In this document: piece by piece, positions 1-6,666 of the stretch
Layout of the letters: every line of letters begins with the position of its first letter
Position numbering within the stretch: the stretch's first letter is position 1
Assembly: GCA_020722825.1 (NCBI GenBank)
Contig: DYKC01000045.1
Span: 1 to 8,238, forward strand
From: Vermiphilus sp.
GTDB lineage: Bacteria > Ratteibacteria > UBA8468 > B48-G9 > JAFGKM01
Direction of reading: 5' to 3'
Length of the DNA stretch: 8,238 nt
Made by a program: the position numbers and the translations under genes
The notes under the pieces: model-generated
The model's input: only the letters and a program-made list of their open reading frames with translations
Database searches by the model: none
What the model was told of the DNA's origin: nothing

Positions 1-39
1 GCCTGCGGTATAGATTTGTATATCTACTGTATATCAACG

Positions 40-66
40 TATACCGGGAACGTAAGTTCCCATATA
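40..66 (+). other. Hairpin in the leader upstream of the M18 aminopeptidase
   Basis: A perfect 6-bp stem, GGGAAC (46-51) with GTTCCC (56-61), closes a GTAA tetraloop. It can be extended by a 4-bp TATA/TATA outer stem (40-43 with 63-66) across a small internal loop. No T-run follows, so it does not look like a complete intrinsic terminator. It lies 37 bases before the aminopeptidase start and could be a leader structure or the tail of an upstream unit outside the window. The pairing is seen directly; any function is unknown. Confidence 0.4.
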
Positions 67-90
67 ACGCTTTTCAAGAGAGTGAGGGGT

Positions 91-97
91 AAAGGAG
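91..97 (+). promoter_or_regulatory. Ribosome binding site that sets the aminopeptidase start
   Basis: AAAGGAG lies five bases before the ATG at 103. This favours that ATG over the upstream in-frame TTG at 16, which would add 29 residues unlike the family N-terminus. Confidence 0.75.
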
Positions 98-102
98 AAA
101 CA

Positions 103-1467
103 ATGGAGAGGAAAACGGGATGGGAACGCTGGGATGAAAAAACTAAAAAGCAGGCACTGGAATTCTGCGAGGGGTATAAAGAATTCCTTTCAATTAACAA
201 AACTGAAAGAAAGTTTGTCAAAGCAAGCATAGAGATATTTGAAAAAAAGCATTTCAAACCGCTGGAGAGTTTTCAAAAACTTTCTGCCGGTGACAGGTTT
301 TACTGTCTGAATAAAGGAAAGGTCTTATTCCTCGGCAGAGTAGGCACCAAAAACCTTCATTCAGGATGTAAATTCATTGTCTCCCACATAGACTGTCCGC
401 GTCTTGATCTGAAAACAAGTCCGCTCTATGAGGATGAAAACATCTGCTTTTTGAAAACCTATTATTATGGTGGAATTAAAAAATACCAGTGGCTTACAAT
501 CCCGCTCGCAATGTACGGCACCATAGTTTTTAAAAACGGCAAAAAGAAGGAAATAGAAATCGGCGAGCGGGATACCGACCCTGTCTTCAACATAACAGAT
601 CTTCTACCACACCTTGGCAAGGACCAGGCAAAGAAGACTATTGAAGATGGATTCCCCGGAGAAAATCTTAATATAATCGTCGGAAGTATCCCGGATGCAA
701 AGCAGAAGAAAGACAAAACAAAAAACGCCGTTCTCAAGATTCTCAAGGAGACCTTCGGGATTGAGGAAGATGATTTCATTAGCAGTGAATTTCAGTTCGT
801 TCCTGCCGGAAAGGTAAGAGATACAGGATTTGATAAAAGTATGCTTTTAGGATATGGACAGGACGACAGAGCCTGTGCATATACAAGTATGAAAGCCTTC
901 ATGGAAGTTGAAAAACCTGAAAAAACCACCTTTTGCATTATGGTTGACCAAGAGGAGATAGGAAGTATGGGGTCCACATCAGCACAGTCAGAATTTTTCA
1001 GATTTGTCATAGAAGAGGTAATGGAAAAAGCAGGGGTGGACCTAAAGGAATTTAAAACGGTAATTCAGAACTCAAAGGCAATCTCCGGGGACGTAGATAC
1101 TCTTCTTGACCCTAACTACAAAGAGGTATCCGACCCGCGTAATACGGCCCATTTGGGTTGCGGGGTCGTTATCACAAGGACAACCGGGGGTAGAGGAAAA
1201 GGACACAGTATTGAGCCCCCAGCTGAGTATATCGCTTACATAAGAAATATCTTTGATAGAAACGGAGTTCCATGGCAGCCCGGGGAGATTGGCAAGTTAG
1301 AACAGGGCGGAGGAGGAACCATTGCCACCTACATAGCAAGACACAACATTGACACCATAGACTGCGGAACAGGTCTTCTATCCATGCATGCCCCGTACGA
1401 ATTAGCAAGCAAAGCAGATATATACTCAACCTATCTTGCATACAGGGCGTTTTACTCCGAACCTTAA
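103..1467 (+). CDS. apeA: M18 family zinc aminopeptidase (aminopeptidase I type)
   Basis: Predicted cytoplasmic metallo-aminopeptidase of peptidase family M18 that removes N-terminal residues from peptides, probably in peptide turnover. The protein is 454 residues, normal for the bacterial M18 'aminopeptidase 1' group. The expected dinuclear-metal ligands can be placed: His95 (SHIDCPRLDLK), Asp255 (GYGQDDR), Glu285 beside catalytic Glu284 (VDQEEIGSMGS), Asp330 (SGD) and His429 (LLSMHAPYE). The long block around residues 115-165 (KTYYYGGIKKYQW, then DPVFNITDLLPHL) is typical of this group. There is no signal peptide or membrane segment. The start is the ATG preceded by AAAGGAG. The next gene begins about seven bases after the stop, so the two are probably co-transcribed. 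Family assignment is firm. The symbol follows the usual name of this group, and the natural substrates are not predictable from sequence. Confidence 0.95.
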   Translation: MERKTGWERWDEKTKKQALEFCEGYKEFLSINKTERKFVKASIEIFEKKHFKPLESFQKLSAGDRFYCLNKGKVLFLGRVGTKNLHSGCKFIVSHIDCPRLDLKTSPLYEDENICFLKTYYYGGIKKYQWLTIPLAMYGTIVFKNGKKKEIEIGERDTDPVFNITDLLPHLGKDQAKKTIEDGFPGENLNIIVGSIPDAKQKKDKTKNAVLKILKETFGIEEDDFISSEFQFVPAGKVRDTGFDKSMLLGYGQDDRACAYTSMKAFMEVEKPEKTTFCIMVDQEEIGSMGSTSAQSEFFRFVIEEVMEKAGVDLKEFKTVIQNSKAISGDVDTLLDPNYKEVSDPRNTAHLGCGVVITRTTGGRGKGHSIEPPAEYIAYIRNIFDRNGVPWQPGEIGKLEQGGGGTIATYIARHNIDTIDCGTGLLSMHAPYELASKADIYSTYLAYRAFYSEP

Positions 1468-1474
1468 TGACAAC

Positions 1475-3910
1475 GTGAAAAGAAGGAATATAGCAGCGGT
1501 GATAATGGCAGGTGGAAAAGGAACAAGGATGCGCTGTTCCTCCGTACACAAGGTCTGTTTTCCGCTGGGTGGCAAACCTGTAATAAACCGTACAATAGAA
1601 ACCTTAAATATATGTGGAATAAACTCCCACTTTATTGTTGTAAGACACCTTGCAGAGCAAGTAATGGAGACAGTTTCATCCACGCCAGGAACGCACTATT
1701 TTTGTTATCAGGTAGAACCAAGGGGAACTGGTAATGCAGCAAAGACAGCCGCTGACATCATAAAAACAATTCCTTCAATAGATGACATTCTGGTAATAGC
1801 CGGAGACAAAGTAATTGAAGAGTCCATTCTAAAAAGACTCATTAAACTTTTTTATAATACAAAAAGCGACCTGAGTTTCATTGTAGGCAATGCTGAAGAT
1901 TTTCCGAGTTCAGGACGCATCCTTCAAAAGGAAAAAGACAAAATAACAGGGATACTGGAGGTCCCCGACATAAAAAAATATCTTGCAGAAAATAGATTCC
2001 CTATAACACTGAATGGACAGAAAATCTCGGTTGAAACTCTTTCAAAGATCAGATACGCCAATCTATCGGTTTACCTTTTCAAAAAGGAGGCGTTCTTTTC
2101 CTCTCTAAAACATCTTAAAAGCGATAATGTACAGAAAGAAGAATACCTGACTGATACCGTAGCAATACTTGTAAATTCCGGAGCAAAAATAACAATTCTG
2201 CCTGTAGATGACTCTCATCAGGTAATGTCTTTCAACACACCAGAAGAAATAATAGAAATGGAGAACCATCTTGCAGAAAAATCCAGGGTTTTCTTAAAAG
2301 AGAAACCCGATTTTATTCGTAAACCACTTGACTGGCTGAGACATCTGGAAACAGCATCTCCACAGTCTTTAAACTACTTTCACAGCATTTACGGAAGTGG
2401 TTACCCCTATATTGAAAAGAAAAGGATAATGCTCATTGAGTCGCTGAAAGAATATCACCGCCGCTATGGAAATCTTCCCGTTGTAATAACGAGAGCACCT
2501 GGCAGGATAAACCTTATGGGGAGACATATAGACCATCAGGGCGGTGATGTAAATATGATTGCACTTGATAAAGACATCTATTGTATCGCGGGAAAGAGAA
2601 ACGATAGGATAATATCGGCGCACAGCATAGAGCCGCGCAAATTTCCCGATAGACATTTTTCAATAGACGAACTGGGAATAGATACAAAGAAAGACTGGTA
2701 TACATTCATTAACAGTTCTCATGTAAAAAACTCAGGATATCTTGCAAGAGGTGACTGGGGACAGTATATCAAAGCAGTTATAAGCCGTTTCCAGCATTTC
2801 TCTGGGGGAAAACAGATAAGCGGTATAAATATAATGACCTCAAGCGACCTTCCCGCCGGAGGCGGTCTCAGTTCATCATCAGCACTGTTCGTATCCGCAG
2901 CAGAAGCCTGTGTTTTATTAAACGACATAAACATCACTCCTGAAAAATTTGTGGAATTATGTGGTGAGGGTGAACAATATGTAGGCACCAGAGGAGGAAG
3001 TGGAGACCACACAGCAATAAAATATTCACAGAAGGGAGCTATCACTCAAATAGGTTTTTCCCCCCTTAAAAAAATAAGAACTGTTGATTTCCCTGAAGAC
3101 TATGTGATTGCTATAGCAAATTCTCAACATCAGGCACATAAAACAAAAGGGGCAAAAAATATTTATAACCAGCGGGTTGCCTGTTACCGTATTGGTATGG
3201 AACTGTTGCAAAATCAGTACCCCGAAATCTTCAAATCTGTAAATTATTTCAGAGATATCGTTTACAAGAGTTATCTTACAGAAAAAGAGATCCTGACTAT
3301 ATTAAGATATCTCCCCGTTAATATATCGGCAAAAAACCTCCTTAAAAAAAAGATCTCTGACAGATTGCGAATGCAGATAGAAGATATTCCAGAAAACCTA
3401 AGTTTATTCCCCGCAAGGGGGGTTTTTGTTTATGGATTGACAGAGTGTTTAAGGAGCCACCTTTGCACTGAACTATTTCTTAAGAATGATATAAAAGAGT
3501 TCGGCAGATGGATGAACATATCACACAACGGAGATAGAGTAGTCCAGTGGACTGATAATGAAACATCCGTACCTTTTCATGCAGACTATTCAGATAGCAC
3601 AATGGATAAACTTATTAAAAAAGCAGGAGATGGACCACCTGATAGTATGCTTGCGTTACAGCCCGGTTCTTACAGGTGCAGCACACCTGAGATAGACAGA
3701 ATGATTGACATCTCTCTCTCTGTAGACGGGGTAATCGGTGCACAGATATCAGGAGCAGGACTTGGAGGCTGCATAATGATTATGATAAAAGAAAACTCTT
3801 ATGAAAAACTTGAGCAGGAACTATTAAAGAAATATTATGATATGCTGAATCTTGAACCTGACGTATTTATTGCCTATCCCGTTGCAGGAAGCGGCCCTGT
3901 CATTTTCTGA
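1475..3910 (+). CDS. Two-domain nucleotidyltransferase / galactokinase-type GHMP kinase fusion
   Basis: Probable bifunctional sugar-salvage enzyme of 811 residues. Residues about 5-275 form a GlmU-like nucleotidyltransferase: MAGGKGTRM at 11-19, VEPRGTGNA near 80-88, metal-binding Asp110 in IAGDK, EEYLTD near 222-227, and Asn254 in the place of the late GlmU metal-site Asn. Residues about 338-811 form a galactokinase-family GHMP kinase: RAPGRINLMG from 340, LPAGGGLSSSSAL from 459, putative catalytic base Asp511 in GGSGDHTAI, and ISGAGLGGC from 758. ANSQHQAHK followed by YNQRVACYR, and the extra segment near 600-680, resemble GalNAc-kinase (GALK2)-type enzymes. Expected chemistry is sugar plus ATP to sugar-1-phosphate, then NTP to NDP-sugar. 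FKP has the same order of activities but different kinase motifs. Oddities are Arg350 replacing the usual Glu of GEH, and His replacing Pro in the nucleotidyltransferase PK motif. The GTG start fits the gene spacing but has no clear Shine-Dalgarno; ATG 1436 is the alternative. Domain calls are firm; the substrate is unknown. Confidence 0.88.
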   Translation: MKRRNIAAVIMAGGKGTRMRCSSVHKVCFPLGGKPVINRTIETLNICGINSHFIVVRHLAEQVMETVSSTPGTHYFCYQVEPRGTGNAAKTAADIIKTIPSIDDILVIAGDKVIEESILKRLIKLFYNTKSDLSFIVGNAEDFPSSGRILQKEKDKITGILEVPDIKKYLAENRFPITLNGQKISVETLSKIRYANLSVYLFKKEAFFSSLKHLKSDNVQKEEYLTDTVAILVNSGAKITILPVDDSHQVMSFNTPEEIIEMENHLAEKSRVFLKEKPDFIRKPLDWLRHLETASPQSLNYFHSIYGSGYPYIEKKRIMLIESLKEYHRRYGNLPVVITRAPGRINLMGRHIDHQGGDVNMIALDKDIYCIAGKRNDRIISAHSIEPRKFPDRHFSIDELGIDTKKDWYTFINSSHVKNSGYLARGDWGQYIKAVISRFQHFSGGKQISGINIMTSSDLPAGGGLSSSSALFVSAAEACVLLNDINITPEKFVELCGEGEQYVGTRGGSGDHTAIKYSQKGAITQIGFSPLKKIRTVDFPEDYVIAIANSQHQAHKTKGAKNIYNQRVACYRIGMELLQNQYPEIFKSVNYFRDIVYKSYLTEKEILTILRYLPVNISAKNLLKKKISDRLRMQIEDIPENLSLFPARGVFVYGLTECLRSHLCTELFLKNDIKEFGRWMNISHNGDRVVQWTDNETSVPFHADYSDSTMDKLIKKAGDGPPDSMLALQPGSYRCSTPEIDRMIDISLSVDGVIGAQISGAGLGGCIMIMIKENSYEKLEQELLKKYYDMLNLEPDVFIAYPVAGSGPVIF

Positions 3911-3942
3911 AACAATTCAGTCTGCTGTGCCCATTAAAAAAA

Positions 3943-3971
3943 TTGATTTTTAAAAGGATAAATTGTAATAT
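3943..3971 (+). promoter_or_regulatory. Possible sigma-70-type promoter for the Nudix gene
   Basis: TTGATT (3943-3948) and TAATAT (3966-3971) are separated by exactly 17 bases, each matching four of six consensus positions. It lies in the 69-bp gap after the kinase fusion, the only gap in the first half large enough for an internal promoter. Transcription would start near 3978, almost on the GTG at 3980. AT-rich DNA gives such matches by chance, so this is tentative. Confidence 0.35.
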
Positions 3972-3979
3972 TAGACGCT

Positions 3980-4522
3980 GTGGAAAAAAAATACAGGAAT
4001 CCAGTTCCTACAGTTGATATTATAATAGAGATGCCTGAGGGAATTGTGCTGATAAAAAGAAAAAATTATCCCTATGGATGGGCTCTACCCGGAGGATTTG
4101 TTGATTACGGCGAAAGCCTTGAGGATGCTGCTGTAAGGGAAGCGAAAGAGGAAACCGGACTGGATGTTATAGAACTGGAACAGTTTCACACCTATTCAGC
4201 TCCGAACAGAGACCCAAGGCAACACACAATATCAACCGTTTTCACTGCGAAAGGGCAGGGGGTTTTAAGAGCATCTGACGACGCAAAGGACGCAAAACTT
4301 TTTACTGAAGACAGCCTGCCTGAAAATTTTGCATTTGACCATAGAGAGATAGTCAAGGAGTATTTTAAAAAGAAAAATCAGAAATCCTCACAGGTAGAAA
4401 CAGGGGGTTTGGGACTGGGAATTGGAGGTTCGGCTTGCTCCGAGCAAAGCGAGGAGAGAAGATTTTTAAAACAAAATCGTAACCCCTCACAATTAGGGCG
4501 TAGCAGGAAAAGTTCGGAGTAA
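3980..4522 (+). CDS. Nudix hydrolase, ADP-ribose pyrophosphatase-like, with an anomalous C-terminal tail
   Basis: Cytoplasmic Nudix hydrolase cleaving a nucleoside diphosphate linked to another group. The complete Nudix box spans residues 39-61, with Gly39, Glu45, Arg53-Glu54 and the metal-binding Glu57-Glu58 before Thr-Gly-Leu. The N-terminal [13 protein letters not shown] and [12 protein letters not shown] resemble small ADP-ribose pyrophosphatases of the MJ1149 kind, so ADP-ribose or a related NDP-sugar is the best guess. A normal enzyme of this kind would end near residue 132 ([10 protein letters not shown]). The remaining 48 or so residues are Gly/Ser/Arg/Glu-rich with no domain, and their DNA looks like intergenic repeat. 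The GTG start is the earliest conventional start after the in-frame TAA at 3959. Its nearest AAAAGGA (3952-3958) is about 21 bases away, too far for normal use; an ATT at 3962 is a weak alternative. Function class is firm, substrate uncertain. Confidence 0.88.
   Translation: MEKKYRNPVPTVDIIIEMPEGIVLIKRKNYPYGWALPGGFVDYGESLEDAAVREAKEETGLDVIELEQFHTYSAPNRDPRQHTISTVFTAKGQGVLRASDDAKDAKLFTEDSLPENFAFDHREIVKEYFKKKNQKSSQVETGGLGLGIGGSACSEQSEERRFLKQNRNPSQLGRSRKSSE
4435..4447. repeat. Short palindrome inside the Nudix tail
   Basis: TTGCTC and GAGCAA are perfect inverted copies around one central C. The following AAGCGAGGAG allows alternative pairing of CTCC with GGAG. AAGCGA-containing palindromic sequence also occurs in the repeat near 6690, which suggests a related intergenic family has been absorbed into the coding frame. 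The inverted repeat is visible; the family membership is inferred. Confidence 0.45.
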
Positions 4523-4529
4523 ATAAGAA

Positions 4530-4553
4530 GTTATGGAGTTATGAACTTATGAA
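4530..4553 (+). repeat. Three-copy 8-bp tandem repeat spanning the trpS start codon
   Basis: The copies are GTTATGGA, GTTATGAA and CTTATGAA with no gap. Each carries an ATG, at 4533, 4541 and 4549. Only the last opens trpS; the first two open three-codon reading frames whose TGA stops overlap the next ATG. The GGAG used as Shine-Dalgarno for trpS (4535-4538) straddles the first two copies. Confidence 0.8.
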
Positions 4554-5544
4554 CAAAGAGAGAGTTGTCTTAAGTGGAATGAGACCCACGGGGCCCCTGC
4601 ATATAGGACATCTTTTCGGAGCACTGGCAAATTGGAAAAGACTTCAGGATGAGGGATACAGATGTTTCTATATGATAGCCGACTATCATGCACTGAGCAC
4701 CGAGTATGCATCTATGAGACAGACCAAATATTACACAGAAGAAGTAGCCATAGATTTCATATCAGCAGGACTTGACCCCGAAAAATCAACGATATTTGTT
4801 CAGTCAATGGTCCCTGAACATACAGAACTGCACCTTATTTTTTCTATGATAGTTCCCACTCCATGGCTTGAAAGAAATCCGGTTTACAAGGAACAGAAAA
4901 AGCAACTTATAGAGAAAGACTTGAATACTTACGGATTTCTGGGATATCCTGTACTGCAAGCGGCGGATATCCTTATATATAAGGCTGGGTACGTTCCTAT
5001 AGGAATTGACCAGTTACCTCATCTTGAACTGACCAGAGAGATCGCCAAAAGATTCAATTATCTGTATGGAGATACCTTCCCGATACCTGAAGCATTGCTG
5101 ACCGAGACGCCCAAGATACCCGGAACAGACAATAGAAAGATGAGCAAGTCTTATAATAACTGCATATACCTTAGAGATGCGGCTGACGTGATAAAAGAGA
5201 AGGTAAGCAAGATGTTTACAGACCCGAAAAGAGTATACAAAAAGGACCCCGGACATCCAAAAACCTGTCCTGTTTTCATCTACCATAAGATATTTAATTC
5301 CGGCAGCGCAGAGCAAATAGAAAGGGAGTGTAGAGGAGCCGTCATAGGCTGTACCGATTGTAAAAGAGAACTTGGAGAAATGCTCGCCCGATATCTTGGT
5401 GACATAAGAGACAGAAGAAAATCTCTTGAAAAAGACAAGAAAAGTCTGTGGTACATACTCAACAAAGGAGCTGAAAGAGCAAGAAAGGTGGCTCTGGCAA
5501 CAATCAAAGAAACAAAGAAAAAAGCAGGATTGTGCTATGAATAA
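4549..5544 (+). CDS. trpS: Tryptophan--tRNA ligase (tryptophanyl-tRNA synthetase)
   Basis: Class I aminoacyl-tRNA synthetase that charges tRNA-Trp with tryptophan using ATP in the cytoplasm. The protein is 331 residues, the normal bacterial TrpS length. The class I signatures are intact: HIGH exactly at residues 18-21 (GPLHIGHLFGAL) and KMSKS at 197-201. The TrpS-specific stretch LQAADILIYKAGYVPIGIDQ followed by LPHLELTREIA (137-165) separates it from TyrRS. GGAG at 4535-4538 lies ten bases before the ATG, inside the tandem repeat. The gene's last 8 bases overlap the start of hisC, so the two are almost certainly co-translated. No leader peptide or T-box-like structure was seen upstream, so regulation by tRNA charging is not indicated. 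Assignment is firm. Confidence 0.97.
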   Translation: MNKERVVLSGMRPTGPLHIGHLFGALANWKRLQDEGYRCFYMIADYHALSTEYASMRQTKYYTEEVAIDFISAGLDPEKSTIFVQSMVPEHTELHLIFSMIVPTPWLERNPVYKEQKKQLIEKDLNTYGFLGYPVLQAADILIYKAGYVPIGIDQLPHLELTREIAKRFNYLYGDTFPIPEALLTETPKIPGTDNRKMSKSYNNCIYLRDAADVIKEKVSKMFTDPKRVYKKDPGHPKTCPVFIYHKIFNSGSAEQIERECRGAVIGCTDCKRELGEMLARYLGDIRDRRKSLEKDKKSLWYILNKGAERARKVALATIKETKKKAGLCYE

Positions 5545-6637
5545 GAACATTGAAAGCCTTGTTAAAGAGGGGATTAAAAAAATTTCCCCCTATGTACCAG
5601 GCAGGCCTATAGAAGAATTGCATAGAGCGTACGGACTGGACATTGAAAGAATTGTAAAGCTGGCGTCTAATGAAAATCCTCTCGGTGCATCTCCCAAAGC
5701 AGTGGAAGCAATAAAAAGATGTGCTGAAAAAATATATAGATATCCAGAAGGTTCGGGATACTACCTTAAGAAAAAAATTTCAGACCTTATGAAATACCCG
5801 GAAAACAATATTATTCTTGGCAGTGGTTCTAGCGAGATAATATCGTTGACGATGGAGACGTTTATAAATCCTGGCGAGGAGGTTATATATCCAACGCCTT
5901 CCTTCCTCATATATAAAATCCTTGCCCTGAAGATAGGCGCCTCACCGGTTGAAGTCCCGTTAAAAGAGGACTTTTCCTATGATCTGGATATGTTTCTTAA
6001 GAAAATAACCTCCAGAACAAGAGTTATAATACTGTGTAATCCAAACAATCCCACTGGCAATATAATTTACGATGACCAACTTGCACATTTTATGAAACAA
6101 GTTCCTGATAATGTAATTATTATTGCAGATGAAGCATACAGAGAATACGTTGAGGCAGATAATTTCGGTACCGCTTATCCGTACCTGTCAAAAAAAAACG
6201 TCATCGTAGCAAGAACCTTTTCAAAGATATACGGGCTTGCTGGACTCCGCATAGGGTATGGAATAGCCAGAAGAGAAATAATCGGTTTCCTGGAACGTAT
6301 AAGGCCCCCATTTAACACCACGCTCACTGCCCAGGAAGCAGCCCTGGCTGCCCTTGATGACGAGCAGCACGTTATAAAATCCATACTCAATAACTCAGAG
6401 GGCAAGCATTTTCTCTCTTCCGGATTGGAAAGACTGGGGATAAAATGTTTCCCGACGGAGGCTAATTTTATACTGTGCAGGTTTAAAGAAAACGCCGCAG
6501 ACATAATAAAAAAACTGGAAAAAAGAGGTATAATCATAAGAAGTATGGCAGGGATGGGTCCTGAATATGCAAGAATAACCATTGGTACGGCAGAAGAAAA
6601 CAGACTCCTGGTAGAAAATCTGAGTGAAGTGCTGTAG
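5537..6637 (+). CDS. hisC: Histidinol-phosphate aminotransferase (class I/II PLP aminotransferase)
   Basis: PLP-dependent aminotransferase, predicted to convert imidazole-acetol phosphate and glutamate to histidinol phosphate in histidine synthesis. It has 366 residues, normal for HisC. Landmarks are the N-terminal HisC block SNENPLG (44-50), CNPNNPTGN (167-175), DEAYREYV (198-205), PLP-binding Lys230 in TFSKIYGLAG, Arg238 in LRIGYG, and Arg346 near the C-terminus in the usual substrate-carboxylate position. The ATG at 5537 has AGGA at 5526-5529 with seven-base spacing and gives the family N-terminus (LVKEGIKKISPYVPGRP). The longer frame from 5426 lies inside trpS. No other his gene is in view, and HisC-family enzymes can also serve as aromatic aminotransferases, so the exact substrate is less certain than the family. 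Confidence 0.92.
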   Translation: MNKNIESLVKEGIKKISPYVPGRPIEELHRAYGLDIERIVKLASNENPLGASPKAVEAIKRCAEKIYRYPEGSGYYLKKKISDLMKYPENNIILGSGSSEIISLTMETFINPGEEVIYPTPSFLIYKILALKIGASPVEVPLKEDFSYDLDMFLKKITSRTRVIILCNPNNPTGNIIYDDQLAHFMKQVPDNVIIIADEAYREYVEADNFGTAYPYLSKKNVIVARTFSKIYGLAGLRIGYGIARREIIGFLERIRPPFNTTLTAQEAALAALDDEQHVIKSILNNSEGKHFLSSGLERLGIKCFPTEANFILCRFKENAADIIKKLEKRGIIIRSMAGMGPEYARITIGTAEENRLLVENLSEVL

Positions 6638-6645
6638 TGCTGTAG
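6630..6645 (+). repeat. 8-bp tandem duplication at the hisC stop codon
   Basis: TGCTGTAG occurs twice head to tail (6630-6637 and 6638-6645), so the end of hisC including its TAG is duplicated. It looks like a replication-slippage product and is probably neutral. Confidence 0.7.
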
Positions 6646-6666
6646 AAAATCAGGACTCTTTACCGC

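Noticed and set aside
16..102. Extended N-terminus of the aminopeptidase from a TTG
   Set aside because: The ATG at 103 has a good Shine-Dalgarno, and the extra residues do not resemble the family start.
1436..1474. ATG start for the kinase fusion inside the aminopeptidase gene
   Set aside because: It needs a 32-base overlap and has no Shine-Dalgarno; GTG 1475 begins just before the first beta strand. Kept as an alternative only.
2420..2431. Internal ATG at 2429 after AAAAGGA as a separate start for the kinase half
   Set aside because: Spacing is only two bases and the upstream frame is continuous, so an independent kinase product is not supported.
3055..3080. C-run followed by A-run in the kinase gene, considered as a frameshift or slippage site
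   Set aside because: The kinase frame stays open and recognisable on both sides, and no alternative product is evident.
3934..3953. TTAAAAA/TTTTTAA inverted repeat after the kinase fusion, considered as a terminator
   Set aside because: The stem is entirely A-T with no GC core, so it would be weak; the same bases fit better as part of a promoter.
5426..5536. Upstream extension of hisC
   Set aside because: These codons lie wholly inside trpS and encode a Lys-rich stretch not found in HisC; ATG 5537 has its own Shine-Dalgarno.
5014..5550. 178-codon minus-strand frame opposite trpS
   Set aside because: It is antisense to a fully recognisable synthetase, and its Cys/Phe/Ser-rich product has no recognisable domain.
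6175..6582. 135-codon minus-strand frame opposite hisC
   Set aside because: It is a shadow of the HisC coding sequence with no recognisable motif or ribosome binding site.
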